Source of the DNA: Emcibacteraceae bacterium
Lineage (GTDB): Bacteria > Pseudomonadota > Alphaproteobacteria > Sphingomonadales > Emcibacteraceae
NCBI GenBank assembly: GCA_041396985.1
Contig: JAWKXO010000002.1
Coordinates: 128,501 to 192,500, forward strand
Direction of reading: 5' to 3'
Length of the DNA stretch: 64,000 nt
Shown here: positions 18,510-26,852 of the stretch, piece after piece
Layout: the number at the start of each line of letters is the position of its first letter
How positions within the stretch are numbered: position 1 is the stretch's first letter
Program-made: the position numbers and the translations under genes
Notes under the pieces: model-generated
What the model was told of the DNA's origin: nothing
Database searches by the model: none
Seen by the model: the letters and a program-made list of their open reading frames with translations, nothing else

Positions 18510-18961
18510 TGTCCACCTTCCGATTTTAACAACTTTTCAAAGTTGTCTTTGTTGGCTCGGGGCAATAATTTTCCATTTATTTCTATATTGGGGGATAAGG
18601 CACAGTTGCCAAAACAATAAACCGCTTCAAAGCTGTACTCATCATTATTTTCGCCCAGCTCAAGCCCCAATAATGATTTAACCTGTTCCGTCAGCTGACG
18701 GCTTCCCATTGCCTGACAGGCCTCTGCCTGACAAATGCGCACCTTCGTTCGCCCGCCGGGAGCAGTTTTAAAATCATGATAATAGCTGATAACGCCATGA
18801 ACTTCGGCGCGGGAAATATTAAATCCTTCCGCCATTAAATCGACTGTTTCCTTCGGTACATAGCCAAATACATGCTGCAAAGCATGCAGGCATTCCAGTA
18901 ATCCGCCCTGAATGTTTATATAACGGCCAATAATTTCTTTTGCTTCATCCAAGTCAGCCAT
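18506..18961 (-). CDS. fdsG: Formate dehydrogenase gamma subunit (NuoE-like)
   Basis: A 151-residue thioredoxin-like [2Fe-2S] protein. The cluster ligands are visible as CQAEAC in the middle and CFGNC about 40 residues later, with LLECLHALQHVFGYVPKE in the N-terminal helical part, as in NuoE/HoxE/FdsG. It relays electrons within the cytoplasmic formate dehydrogenase complex. AGGAAAG precedes the ATG, 9 bases after the fghA stop. No fdsC/fdhD (sulfur transfer to the cofactor) or fdsD is found in this operon, so maturation factors must be encoded elsewhere. Confidence 0.93.
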   Translation of the reverse strand: MADLDEAKEIIGRYINIQGGLLECLHALQHVFGYVPKETVDLMAEGFNISRAEVHGVISYYHDFKTAPGGRTKVRICQAEACQAMGSRQLTEQVKSLLGLELGENNDEYSFEAVYCFGNCALSPNIEINGKLLPRANKDNFEKLLKSEGGQ

Positions 18962-18970
18962 CAGGCTTTC

Positions 18971-19810
18971 CTATCCTAATATTGCGGCATGATGCTTTAA
19001 ATGATCATCCATAAAAGTTGATATAAAGAAATACCCATGATCATAACCTTCATGACGTCGCAATGTCAGCTTCTGGTTCATTTCTTTGCAAGCACTCTCA
19101 AACTTTTCCGGCATAAGTTGGCTTTCCAGGAATGGGTCATTAAGCCCCTGATCTATAAGAATTTCAGGACTTTCCACCGCGACATGACCCTTTTTTATCA
19201 AGGCGCAGGCATCATAGTTGGCCCAACTTTCCTGATCATCGCCAAGATATTTTCCGAATGCCTTATGTCCCCATGGGCAGTTCATCGGATTGACAATAGG
19301 CGCAAAGGCAGAAACCGACTTAAATTTATCTCTGTTTTTAAGGTAAATTGTCAGTGCACCATGTCCGCCCATTGAATGCCCGAAAATACCGATACGTTCA
19401 GGATCAACCGGAAACTCTTTCGACACCAGACCAAATAATTCATCGCTAATATAACTATACATATTAAAATGCTCACCCCAGGGTTCCTGAGTGGCATCAA
19501 TATAAAAGCCCGCCCCTTTGCCGAAATCCCATCCTTCCTCATCGGGAACATGATCACCGCGCGGTGATGTATCCGGTGCTATAAGGATTAACCCCAACTG
19601 TGCTGCCATTTTGTAGGCACCGGCTTTGGTGGTAAAGTTGTCTTCCGTACAGGTAAGCCCGGCCAGATAAAATAGCGCAGGGCATTTTCCCTCAGCGGCC
19701 TGAGGTGGCAGAAACACTGAAAAATTCATGTCGCAGCCAACCGTCATTGCCTTATGGCTGTAATAGCCAACTTTCCCGCCAAAACAACAATGTTCCGATT
19801 TAAGGTCCAT
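18971..19810 (-). CDS. fghA: S-formylglutathione hydrolase
   Basis: The 279-residue esterase-D-type alpha/beta hydrolase has FGHSMGGHGALT with the catalytic Ser, LIDQGLNDPFL with the acid, and GYDHGYFFI with the catalytic His. The N-terminal YLAGLTCTEDNFTTKAGA is diagnostic of S-formylglutathione hydrolases. It releases formate and glutathione from S-formylglutathione in the cytoplasm. It sits 2 bases after the S-(hydroxymethyl)glutathione dehydrogenase gene and just before fdsG, so the operon order follows the pathway order. Confidence 0.95.
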   Translation of the reverse strand: MDLKSEHCCFGGKVGYYSHKAMTVGCDMNFSVFLPPQAAEGKCPALFYLAGLTCTEDNFTTKAGAYKMAAQLGLILIAPDTSPRGDHVPDEEGWDFGKGAGFYIDATQEPWGEHFNMYSYISDELFGLVSKEFPVDPERIGIFGHSMGGHGALTIYLKNRDKFKSVSAFAPIVNPMNCPWGHKAFGKYLGDDQESWANYDACALIKKGHVAVESPEILIDQGLNDPFLESQLMPEKFESACKEMNQKLTLRRHEGYDHGYFFISTFMDDHLKHHAAILG

Positions 19811-19812
19811 AT

Positions 19813-20916
19813 TTAATATACCACCACACTTCTGATTGATTTTCCTTCATGCATCAGATCAAAAGCCGTATTTATTTCTTCAAGCGGCATAGTGTGGGTG
19901 ATCAGATCATCAATATTGATCTTGCCATCCATATACCAGTCAACAATCTTGGGAACATCGGTTCGGCCTCGCGCGCCGCCAAAGGCTGAACCACGCCAGA
20001 CCCGCCCGGTCACTAGCTGGAAAGGCCGTGTTGAAATTTCCTGCCCGGCACCCGCCACACCGATAATAATGCTTTCCCCCCAGCCTTTATGACAACATTC
20101 AAGGGCTTGTCTCATCGTGTTGACATTACCGATACATTCAAAACTGTAATCCGCCCCACCATTGGTCAGATCAAGAATGGCTTCCATAATATCGCATTCA
20201 TTGGGGTTTAAAAAGTCAGTCATACCAAATTTCTTGGCAATACCTACTCTTGCCGGATTAATATCGATGCCGATGATTTTGTTGGCACCGACCATGCGGG
20301 CGCCCTGAATGACATTAAGCCCGATACCGCCAAGGCCGAAGACAACAACATTTGACCCCGGTTCAACCTTGGCGTCAAAGGCAACCGCTCCAACACCCGT
20401 GGTCACACCGCAGCCGATATAGCATATTTTTTCAAAATCCGCGTCCTTCCTCACCTTGGCAACAGCGATTTCAGGCAGGACCGTGTGATTTGAAAAAGTT
20501 GAGCAGCCCATATAATGAAGTATCGGCTCACCATCAATGCTAAACCGGCTTGTCCCGTCCGGCATAAGCCCGGCACCCTGGGTAGACCGAATTTTCTGGC
20601 AAAGATTGGTTTTGGGATTAAGGCAATAATCGCATTCCCGACATTCGGGCGTATAAAGCGGGATCACATGATCGCCAACCGCAACGGATTTTACCCCTTC
20701 ACCAACTTCAAGCACGACACCGGCCCCTTCGTGACCCAGAATCGCCGGAAAGGCCCCTTCCGGATCATCCCCGGACAGCGTAAAGGCATCAGTATGACAA
20801 ATTCCTGTTGCTTTAATTTCAACAAGAACCTCACCTGCCTTTGGCCCCTCTAAATTCACCGTTTCAATGCTTAAGGGCGCTCCCGCTTTAAATGCAACTG
20901 CTGCTCTAGTTTCCAT
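19813..20916 (-). CDS. adhC: S-(hydroxymethyl)glutathione dehydrogenase (class III ADH)
   Basis: The 367-residue zinc alcohol dehydrogenase has catalytic zinc ligands in ATGICHTDAFTL and GHEGAGVV, the structural zinc Cys cluster CRECDYCLNPKTNLC, and the NAD fold GLGGIGLNVIQGARM. Length and motifs match class III enzymes that oxidise S-hydroxymethylglutathione with NAD+. GGAGAATAA lies just upstream of the ATG. It is the first pathway gene of the operon, about 60 bases after the helicase stop, so it may have its own promoter or follow the helicase transcript. Confidence 0.95.
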   Translation of the reverse strand: METRAAVAFKAGAPLSIETVNLEGPKAGEVLVEIKATGICHTDAFTLSGDDPEGAFPAILGHEGAGVVLEVGEGVKSVAVGDHVIPLYTPECRECDYCLNPKTNLCQKIRSTQGAGLMPDGTSRFSIDGEPILHYMGCSTFSNHTVLPEIAVAKVRKDADFEKICYIGCGVTTGVGAVAFDAKVEPGSNVVVFGLGGIGLNVIQGARMVGANKIIGIDINPARVGIAKKFGMTDFLNPNECDIMEAILDLTNGGADYSFECIGNVNTMRQALECCHKGWGESIIIGVAGAGQEISTRPFQLVTGRVWRGSAFGGARGRTDVPKIVDWYMDGKINIDDLITHTMPLEEINTAFDLMHEGKSIRSVVVY

Positions 20917-20976
20917 ATTTATTCTCCAGTTTTATTATCATCCCACACTATCCGTACGTTTCATATTGTCAATTTT

Positions 20977-23718
20977 TTATGCCAGAAATTCTTTCGTTTT
21001 CTGAATGGTTTCCGCCAGACCAATCCGCTCTACTTTGACACTTTCCGGAAAACAACTCAAGAGCCGACTTGGCGTTGCCCCATCCAGCATCACAAAAACC
21101 CCTTTGTCGGTTTTTTTACGGATCAGCCGGCCAAATGCCTGCTTCATGCGAAGCCTCGTTATCAGGTCATCATAGGTTTTTTTGCCGAAATGCTCGCGCC
21201 TGGCTTTATGCAATATAGTCGGGCGCGGCCATGGCACTTTATCAAACACACATAACCTTAATGAATTTCCCGGCACATCCACACCGTCCCTGACCGCATC
21301 CGTACCCAAAAGACAGCTATGTTCAACCATTCTAAAAATGTCAATCAGGGTCGCCACGTTGATCGGGTCAACATGCTGGGCAAATATTGGCAAATGGGCA
21401 TCCTCAAGCGGGTCAAGGAGCCTGTTATAAACTTCTTTTAGCCTGCCAATCGCTGTAAAAAGACCAAGTGCACCACCGTTTGATGCCAGAAATAATTCAC
21501 GGTAAGCCGCTGCCAGCTGATCGAGAGAGCGAATGTTCAGATCATCAACAATAAAGACCCGGGCCTGGTTTTCATAATCAAAGGGTGATTTAAGACTGTA
21601 TCTTGCCGGTGGCTGAATAAAATGAGCCGCACCCGTTCGGATTTCAGCGCTGTTCCATTCAATATCCGGATTTTGACTTTCGACAAGCCTGTCACGAAGC
21701 GTCGCAGATGTAATCAATGCTCCATGAGCCGGCTTTAGTACAACATTGGCAAATGGTTCGCTCGGGTCAATCCAATGCCTGTACATCCCTACATCATTTT
21801 CCCGACCGCCAATTCGGCTCAGTTCGAACCAGTCTATAAAATGAGATGTTGGCTTTTCACCAGAATTAAAAACTTCAAGCATGGGAATCCAGCCATCTGA
21901 AATTATTTGACAGCGCCTTGTAATACTGCGGGAAATGGACTCAAGTCTGTTTCTGGTGCCTGTATCAAGTTCATCCGCCTCCATATCCAGTTTTTTCAGC
22001 AGAAGTGCAGAGAGCCGCTTTAATGGTGCGCTCAGATCCGCAAGAGCAACACTCAGTTCTTTGGCCGCTTCAATCAGTTCTTCGGATGGGTTCGTTGTAT
22101 AGGTTTCTATAGAGTGATAAGCCTCTCCACCCCTTGTTCTGGCATAAATCTGCTCTCTAACACGTACCAGGAAATTTTCCATTGGTCCGAATGGCGCCCC
22201 TTCAGAAATTCTATTCTGCCATCCATCCGCCGGAAGACAGGCCGCAGCCAAATATACCTTGTTCAGAAATTGGCCCGCTTCTTCCTCATCGGCAATTAAA
22301 TCATCCAGTCGCCCTTTAAGTCCTTTGCCGCGGCGGTTCTGTAATTCCGCACCTCTGATCCAGCGCCTGAGCTCCAGCCCTTCCTGCCCGGTCAGATGGG
22401 CAGAAAAAACATTATCCGATGCATCAAATAAATGATGTCCCTCATCAAAAATATATCTTGTTGGCAGGTCCGCTTCCCCCTGTCTTGTCGCGCTTTGAAC
22501 CATGACCAGTGCGTGGTTCGCGATCACCAGCCGGGCGGTTTTTGCTTTTCTTTGTGCTTTTTCTATAAAGCATTTTTTATAATGGGCGCAGGCTGAATAA
22601 ACGCATTCGCCGCGGCGATCGGTTAGCTGGGAAAGTCGGCCCGGCCCAAAACTTTCCCCCAGCCAGGACGGGAAATCACCCCCGATCATGTCACCATCAC
22701 GGCTGTAGCGGGCCCATCTGTTAACAAGCCCGAGCAGAATTTTTCCTTGCACCTGCGAAGCATTCGTTGATATTTCCTGTAAATTGAGCAGGCAAAGATA
22801 ATTTTCCCTGCCCTTTCTGATCACAACTTTCTGTTTCTTTTCCCGAGGATTGGGATATAGACGGTCAAGTTCCTGATCAAGCTGTCGCTGCAGATTCTTT
22901 GTATAGGTGGAAAGCCAGACGGTGCCACCATTTTTTTCGGCCCAGACACTGGACGGCGCAATATATCCCAATGTTTTACCAATGCCGGTACCGGCTTCCG
23001 ATAGGATAATTTTGGGCTCTCCCACCTTATCAGGGACATCAAAAATCTGGGCCGCTTTTGCAGCATATTCAAGTTGTCCAGGCCGTCTTTCAGAATTAGC
23101 GCCAAGAAGCGAAATAAGCCTTTCTTCCGCTTCTTTCGGATCAACATGATCCTGTCCGGGCGGTGGCAACGGCGCCGTTTCTTCCCATTCACCAAGATGG
23201 TTCCATACCTGATATTGGTCATTTCTCTGCGCATAGTTTAAAGCACCAAGGATTAATGGTCCCCAGCGCCAGCCGGCCTCGCTCATATTGTAAGCGATTG
23301 TCGCAGCACCTTCGGGATATTTATAATCAGGATTTTTTAATTCCTGAAAAAGAAGGGACGCCGCTTTAAGCAATATGGTCGCTTCATCTTCATGGCTATC
23401 ACCCATCGAGGGCATGTCCAGAGCCAGGGAAAGCCCCATAGGCAACGGCAGACAAAATTCAGCTGGGCGTACAAATGCAAAAAGCTCTAAAATATCAAAG
23501 CACCGAGTAATATCTGCTTTCAGATGGCGTGCTGCAACCGGAAGATTACAAAGAATAAAATCATGATCCCGCACAATTTTGCGTAGCTCCGACAGGGTAT
23601 AAACCTCAACCTCACCATCTGATGTCATAATGACGCCTCCGAGCGGCCCTACAACAAGTGCCGGAAGCTTGGAAAGCGTTTCATCAGGGTCAGGGAATTG
23701 TAGTAGAGAGGTTGTCAT
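20977..23718 (-). CDS. DinG/XPD-like ATP-dependent DNA helicase
   Basis: The 913-residue protein is a superfamily 2 helicase of the DinG/YoaA type. Walker A is SEAGTGIGKTLGY (about 240), and the Walker B box reads FDEGHHLFD (DEGH instead of DEAH). Likely iron-sulfur cysteines are CLLN, then GECVYSACAHYKKCF (about 305-385), and the C-terminal motif VI region is MKQAFGRLIRKKTDKGVFV. Such enzymes unwind 5'-3' and resolve R-loops or forks. It is longer than E. coli DinG, with an N-terminal ~200-residue extension of unknown role. It reads divergently from lysK. Confidence 0.85.
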   Translation of the reverse strand: MTTSLLQFPDPDETLSKLPALVVGPLGGVIMTSDGEVEVYTLSELRKIVRDHDFILCNLPVAARHLKADITRCFDILELFAFVRPAEFCLPLPMGLSLALDMPSMGDSHEDEATILLKAASLLFQELKNPDYKYPEGAATIAYNMSEAGWRWGPLILGALNYAQRNDQYQVWNHLGEWEETAPLPPPGQDHVDPKEAEERLISLLGANSERRPGQLEYAAKAAQIFDVPDKVGEPKIILSEAGTGIGKTLGYIAPSSVWAEKNGGTVWLSTYTKNLQRQLDQELDRLYPNPREKKQKVVIRKGRENYLCLLNLQEISTNASQVQGKILLGLVNRWARYSRDGDMIGGDFPSWLGESFGPGRLSQLTDRRGECVYSACAHYKKCFIEKAQRKAKTARLVIANHALVMVQSATRQGEADLPTRYIFDEGHHLFDASDNVFSAHLTGQEGLELRRWIRGAELQNRRGKGLKGRLDDLIADEEEAGQFLNKVYLAAACLPADGWQNRISEGAPFGPMENFLVRVREQIYARTRGGEAYHSIETYTTNPSEELIEAAKELSVALADLSAPLKRLSALLLKKLDMEADELDTGTRNRLESISRSITRRCQIISDGWIPMLEVFNSGEKPTSHFIDWFELSRIGGRENDVGMYRHWIDPSEPFANVVLKPAHGALITSATLRDRLVESQNPDIEWNSAEIRTGAAHFIQPPARYSLKSPFDYENQARVFIVDDLNIRSLDQLAAAYRELFLASNGGALGLFTAIGRLKEVYNRLLDPLEDAHLPIFAQHVDPINVATLIDIFRMVEHSCLLGTDAVRDGVDVPGNSLRLCVFDKVPWPRPTILHKARREHFGKKTYDDLITRLRMKQAFGRLIRKKTDKGVFVMLDGATPSRLLSCFPESVKVERIGLAETIQKTKEFLA

Positions 23719-23819
23719 AGAGCCTTTTCAGTCATCCGATTTTACCTGACTATAGCCAGTGCCCGTTATGACGAAAAGAAAAAACAGGTCATAAACTTCA
23801 TATTCAATTGAATGAGCGG

Positions 23820-23848
23820 TTGACCTCGAGTCCATTTAGCCTTATGAA
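23820..23848 (+). promoter_or_regulatory. Candidate sigma-70 promoter for lysK
   Basis: TTGACC (23820-23825) and TATGAA (23843-23848) are separated by 17 bases in the helicase-lysK divergent gap. A transcript would start about 55 bases before the lysK ATG. Confidence 0.45.
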
Positions 23849-23908
23849 GCCTTGCAACACATGGATTTTTAAAGATAGACACTTTAAATTAAACTGAAAG
23901 CAAGAATT

Positions 23909-25492
23909 ATGTCTGCATCACCGGAGAGTATTAAATTTGCTTATGAAAGCAATGCGTGGCCGTTTCAGGAAGCTGAAAAACTGATCAAGCGCCTTGAGAA
24001 GTCCGGTAATAAAAAAGACTATGTTTTATTTGAAACGGGCTATGGTCCATCCGGTCTTCCCCATATAGGCACATTTGGCGAAGTTGCCAGAACAACAATG
24101 GTCAGAAACGCATTTGAATTTCTAACCGGTCAGAAAACCAAAATTATCTGTTTTTCCGATGACATGGACGGGTTCAGGAAGGTTCCCGATAACCTGCCCA
24201 ATCAGGAAATGTTAAAAGAACATCTTGGCCTACCCCTGACCAAAGTACCGGACCCGTTCGGCACACATGAAAGCTTTGCCCATCATAATAATGCACGGCT
24301 CGTTAATTTTCTTAACGGTTTCGGCTTTGATTATGAATTTGTCAGCGCGACTGAGGCCTATAAAAGCGGCTCTATGGATCAGACCCTATTAAAAATGCTT
24401 GAAGCTTATGATAAAATTATCAACGTAATTCTGCCAACACTTGGCGAAGAGCGCCGCAAAACATATAGTCCGTTCCTGCCTATCTGCCCAAGAACAGGTG
24501 TCGTATTGCAGGTTCCTATTGTAAAACGGGATCTGGAAGCTGGAACTGTCAGTTACATTGATGAAATAACTGATGAAATTGTCACTGTACCTGTTACTGG
24601 TGGCCATTGCAAAATGCAATGGAAAGCCGACTGGGCCATGCGTTGGGTCGGCCTCGGCGTCGATTATGAAATGGCAGGAAAGGACTTGAGCGAAAGTGTG
24701 AAACTTTCATCCGCCATAGCCCGTATTCTTGGTAGCACGCCGCCGGAAGGTTTGAGTTATGAACTGTTTCTTGATGAAGACGGATCAAAAATTTCAAAAT
24801 CAAAAGGAAATGGCATTTCCATGGAACAATGGCTTACATATGGCACCCAGGAGAGTCTGTCACTTTATATGTATCAGTCCCCCAGAAAGGCCAAAAAATT
24901 ATATTTTGATGTTATACCCAAAACGGTTGATGAATATCTCAGTCATTTGAATAATTATCCAGCGCTCGAAGGAAAACAGAAATACGCAAGTCCCATCTGG
25001 CATATTCATGGCGAAAACCCGCCAAAAGAAGATGTTCCGGTCAGTTTTGCATTACTTTTAAACCTTGTCAGTGCCAGTAACGCAGCAGACAAAGAAACTT
25101 TATGGGGATTTATCAGTAATTATATTAAAGATGCCCGACCACAGGATCATCCATTATTGGATCAGCTGGTCGGATATGCGCTCGTTTATTATGAAAATTT
25201 TGTAAAACCCAATAAAAAATACCGTACCCCTACCGACATTGAGATTAAGGCTCTTAATTCTTTGAAGGAGCATATTGAGCAAACTCCGGATGATGCAGAA
25301 GCCAACGATTTACAAACTGTCGTTTTCTCGGTTGGTAAAGAATATAATTACGAAAATTTACGTGAATGGTTTGGGGCTCTATATGAAATATTACTCGGTC
25401 AGAAGGAAGGCCCAAGAATGGGATCTTTCATCGCCCTATATGGAAAAGAGAAATTTATCGATTTAATTAATCATGCAATTAAAGAGACTTAA
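23909..25492 (+). CDS. lysK: Lysyl-tRNA synthetase, class I
   Basis: The 527-residue enzyme is a class I aminoacyl-tRNA synthetase with the HIGH-type motif PHIGT at residues 51-55 and the KMSKS-type motif KISKS at 294-298. The GYGPSGLPHIGTFGEVART context and TGGHCKMQWKADWAMRW are specific to class I LysRS. This archaeal-type enzyme replaces the usual class II LysS in many Alphaproteobacteria. It charges tRNA(Lys) in the cytoplasm. No class II lysS is seen in the window. A reasonable promoter lies upstream. Confidence 0.95.
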   Translation: MSASPESIKFAYESNAWPFQEAEKLIKRLEKSGNKKDYVLFETGYGPSGLPHIGTFGEVARTTMVRNAFEFLTGQKTKIICFSDDMDGFRKVPDNLPNQEMLKEHLGLPLTKVPDPFGTHESFAHHNNARLVNFLNGFGFDYEFVSATEAYKSGSMDQTLLKMLEAYDKIINVILPTLGEERRKTYSPFLPICPRTGVVLQVPIVKRDLEAGTVSYIDEITDEIVTVPVTGGHCKMQWKADWAMRWVGLGVDYEMAGKDLSESVKLSSAIARILGSTPPEGLSYELFLDEDGSKISKSKGNGISMEQWLTYGTQESLSLYMYQSPRKAKKLYFDVIPKTVDEYLSHLNNYPALEGKQKYASPIWHIHGENPPKEDVPVSFALLLNLVSASNAADKETLWGFISNYIKDARPQDHPLLDQLVGYALVYYENFVKPNKKYRTPTDIEIKALNSLKEHIEQTPDDAEANDLQTVVFSVGKEYNYENLREWFGALYEILLGQKEGPRMGSFIALYGKEKFIDLINHAIKET

Positions 25493-25694
25493 ACTTAAAT
25501 ATTAACAAAATTCTGAGGTTTTTTTGCCAAATAACTGAAATAAATGGCTAATATTATCGAAAATGAACGGTCTCATTAATGTTACATTAATTTATAGTAT
25601 GTAAATTAGCGCTCTATACAGGTTCAGTATTTTAGTTTCATTGTGTGTTTGGAAATTAGAAAATAATAAGTCAAAGAATATCTTTGAGGAAAAA

Positions 25695-26339
25695 ATGTAT
25701 AAAATAAATTATAAAAATCTGTGGAAACGGGTATTTGACTTTTTTGCTGCTCTAATAATATTAATAGCCCTGAGCCCTTTCCTCCTCTTCGTAATGCTTC
25801 TTATAAAATGTAAAATGGGTAGCCCGATTTTCTTCCGTCAGGACAGATTGGGATATAATGGTGAAGTTTTCAGTATCTGGAAGTTTCGCAGCATGACAAA
25901 CTGCCGCGATGAAAAAGGTGAACTTCGATCTGACGAATATAGACTTACCCGATTTGGTAAATTCCTGCGTGACTGGAGTATTGATGAACTGCCTCAGCTT
26001 TGGAATGTTGTTGTAGGCGATATGAGCCTTATCGGGCCACGCCCGTTTATAGCCGAATATGCTTCAAGATATACGGCTGAACAAATGCGCCGTCATGAAG
26101 TCCGCCCTGGAATAAGTGGCTGGGCACAGATCACCGGTCGAAATTCCATTAACTGGAACCAGAAATTTATCCTGGATGTCTGGTATGTGGACCATTGCAG
26201 CCTCCTGCTTGATTTGAAAATCCTTTTTTCAACCATTCCTCTCGTGTTGTTGAGAGCAGGAATAACTGCTGAAAATCATGTCACAATGCCAAAATGGAAA
26301 GGCAATGACCCCGTGAAACGGGAATCTTTATCAGAATAG
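25695..26339 (+). CDS. Bacterial sugar transferase (undecaprenyl-phosphate phosphoglycosyltransferase)
   Basis: From the ATG at 25695 the protein is 214 residues: one N-terminal membrane-inserted helix (FDFFAALIILIALSPFLLFV), then the monotopic phosphoglycosyltransferase core. Diagnostic blocks are FRQDRLGYNGEVFSIWKFRSM, DELPQLWNVVVGDMSLIGPRP and RPGISGWAQITGRN. Such enzymes transfer a sugar-1-phosphate to undecaprenyl phosphate, starting exopolysaccharide or glycan synthesis. TTTGAGGA lies just before this ATG, whereas the longer frame from 25641 has no leader logic. It is not in a glycan cluster here; a GNAT protein and a deacetylase of similar flavour lie 25 kb away. Confidence 0.9.
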   Translation: MYKINYKNLWKRVFDFFAALIILIALSPFLLFVMLLIKCKMGSPIFFRQDRLGYNGEVFSIWKFRSMTNCRDEKGELRSDEYRLTRFGKFLRDWSIDELPQLWNVVVGDMSLIGPRPFIAEYASRYTAEQMRRHEVRPGISGWAQITGRNSINWNQKFILDVWYVDHCSLLLDLKILFSTIPLVLLRAGITAENHVTMPKWKGNDPVKRESLSE

Positions 26340-26340
26340 T

Positions 26341-26760
26341 TTAATCGACTATTTTCTCGCCTCTCAGCTTTTTTAATGTACCTTTCTTCTTCTTGCTTTC
26401 GAGTCTGCGGGTTTTAGAGGCAAGTGTTGGATTGGTTTTCTTTCTCGTTTTCGGCAATATGCTAGCCTCTTTCAGCAACCCTGCCAGCCGCTGAATGGCG
26501 TCGTCACGGTTTCTAATCTGGGACCGGGTGTTATTTGCCGTTAAAACAATAATCCCGTCTGACGTCATTCTCTGTCCAGAGATTATTTTTAGCCGTTTAT
26601 ACATCGCATCGTTTATTGCCTTATTTTCCTTTGCATTAAAACGAATTTGGACAGCGCTTTCAACTTTGTTTACATGTTGTCCGCCGGGCCCCGGGGAGCG
26701 AATGAAGCGGACCTCAATTTCATTTTCATCAATTTTAATTGTGTTTGAAATAGTCAGCAT
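26341..26760 (-). CDS. arfB: Peptidyl-tRNA hydrolase / ribosome rescue factor ArfB
   Basis: The 139-residue protein has the release-factor GGQ loop in RFIRSPGPGGQHVNKVESAV near residue 20-40, and a basic C-terminal tail (KTRKKTNPTLASKTRR, SKKKKGTLKKLRG). That combination is ArfB/YaeJ, which enters the empty mRNA channel of stalled ribosomes with its tail and hydrolyses the peptidyl-tRNA. It has no stop-codon-recognition domain. Its stop lies one base from the stop of the convergent sugar transferase. Confidence 0.92.
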   Translation of the reverse strand: MLTISNTIKIDENEIEVRFIRSPGPGGQHVNKVESAVQIRFNAKENKAINDAMYKRLKIISGQRMTSDGIIVLTANNTRSQIRNRDDAIQRLAGLLKEASILPKTRKKTNPTLASKTRRLESKKKKGTLKKLRGEKIVD

Positions 26761-26852
26761 TCATCTATTCTCTTTTATTTCACATATTTTTTATTCGTAT
26801 ATACAACGTTATATGATTATGATGCTCATACTATTTCTGCACGGAGTTAAGA

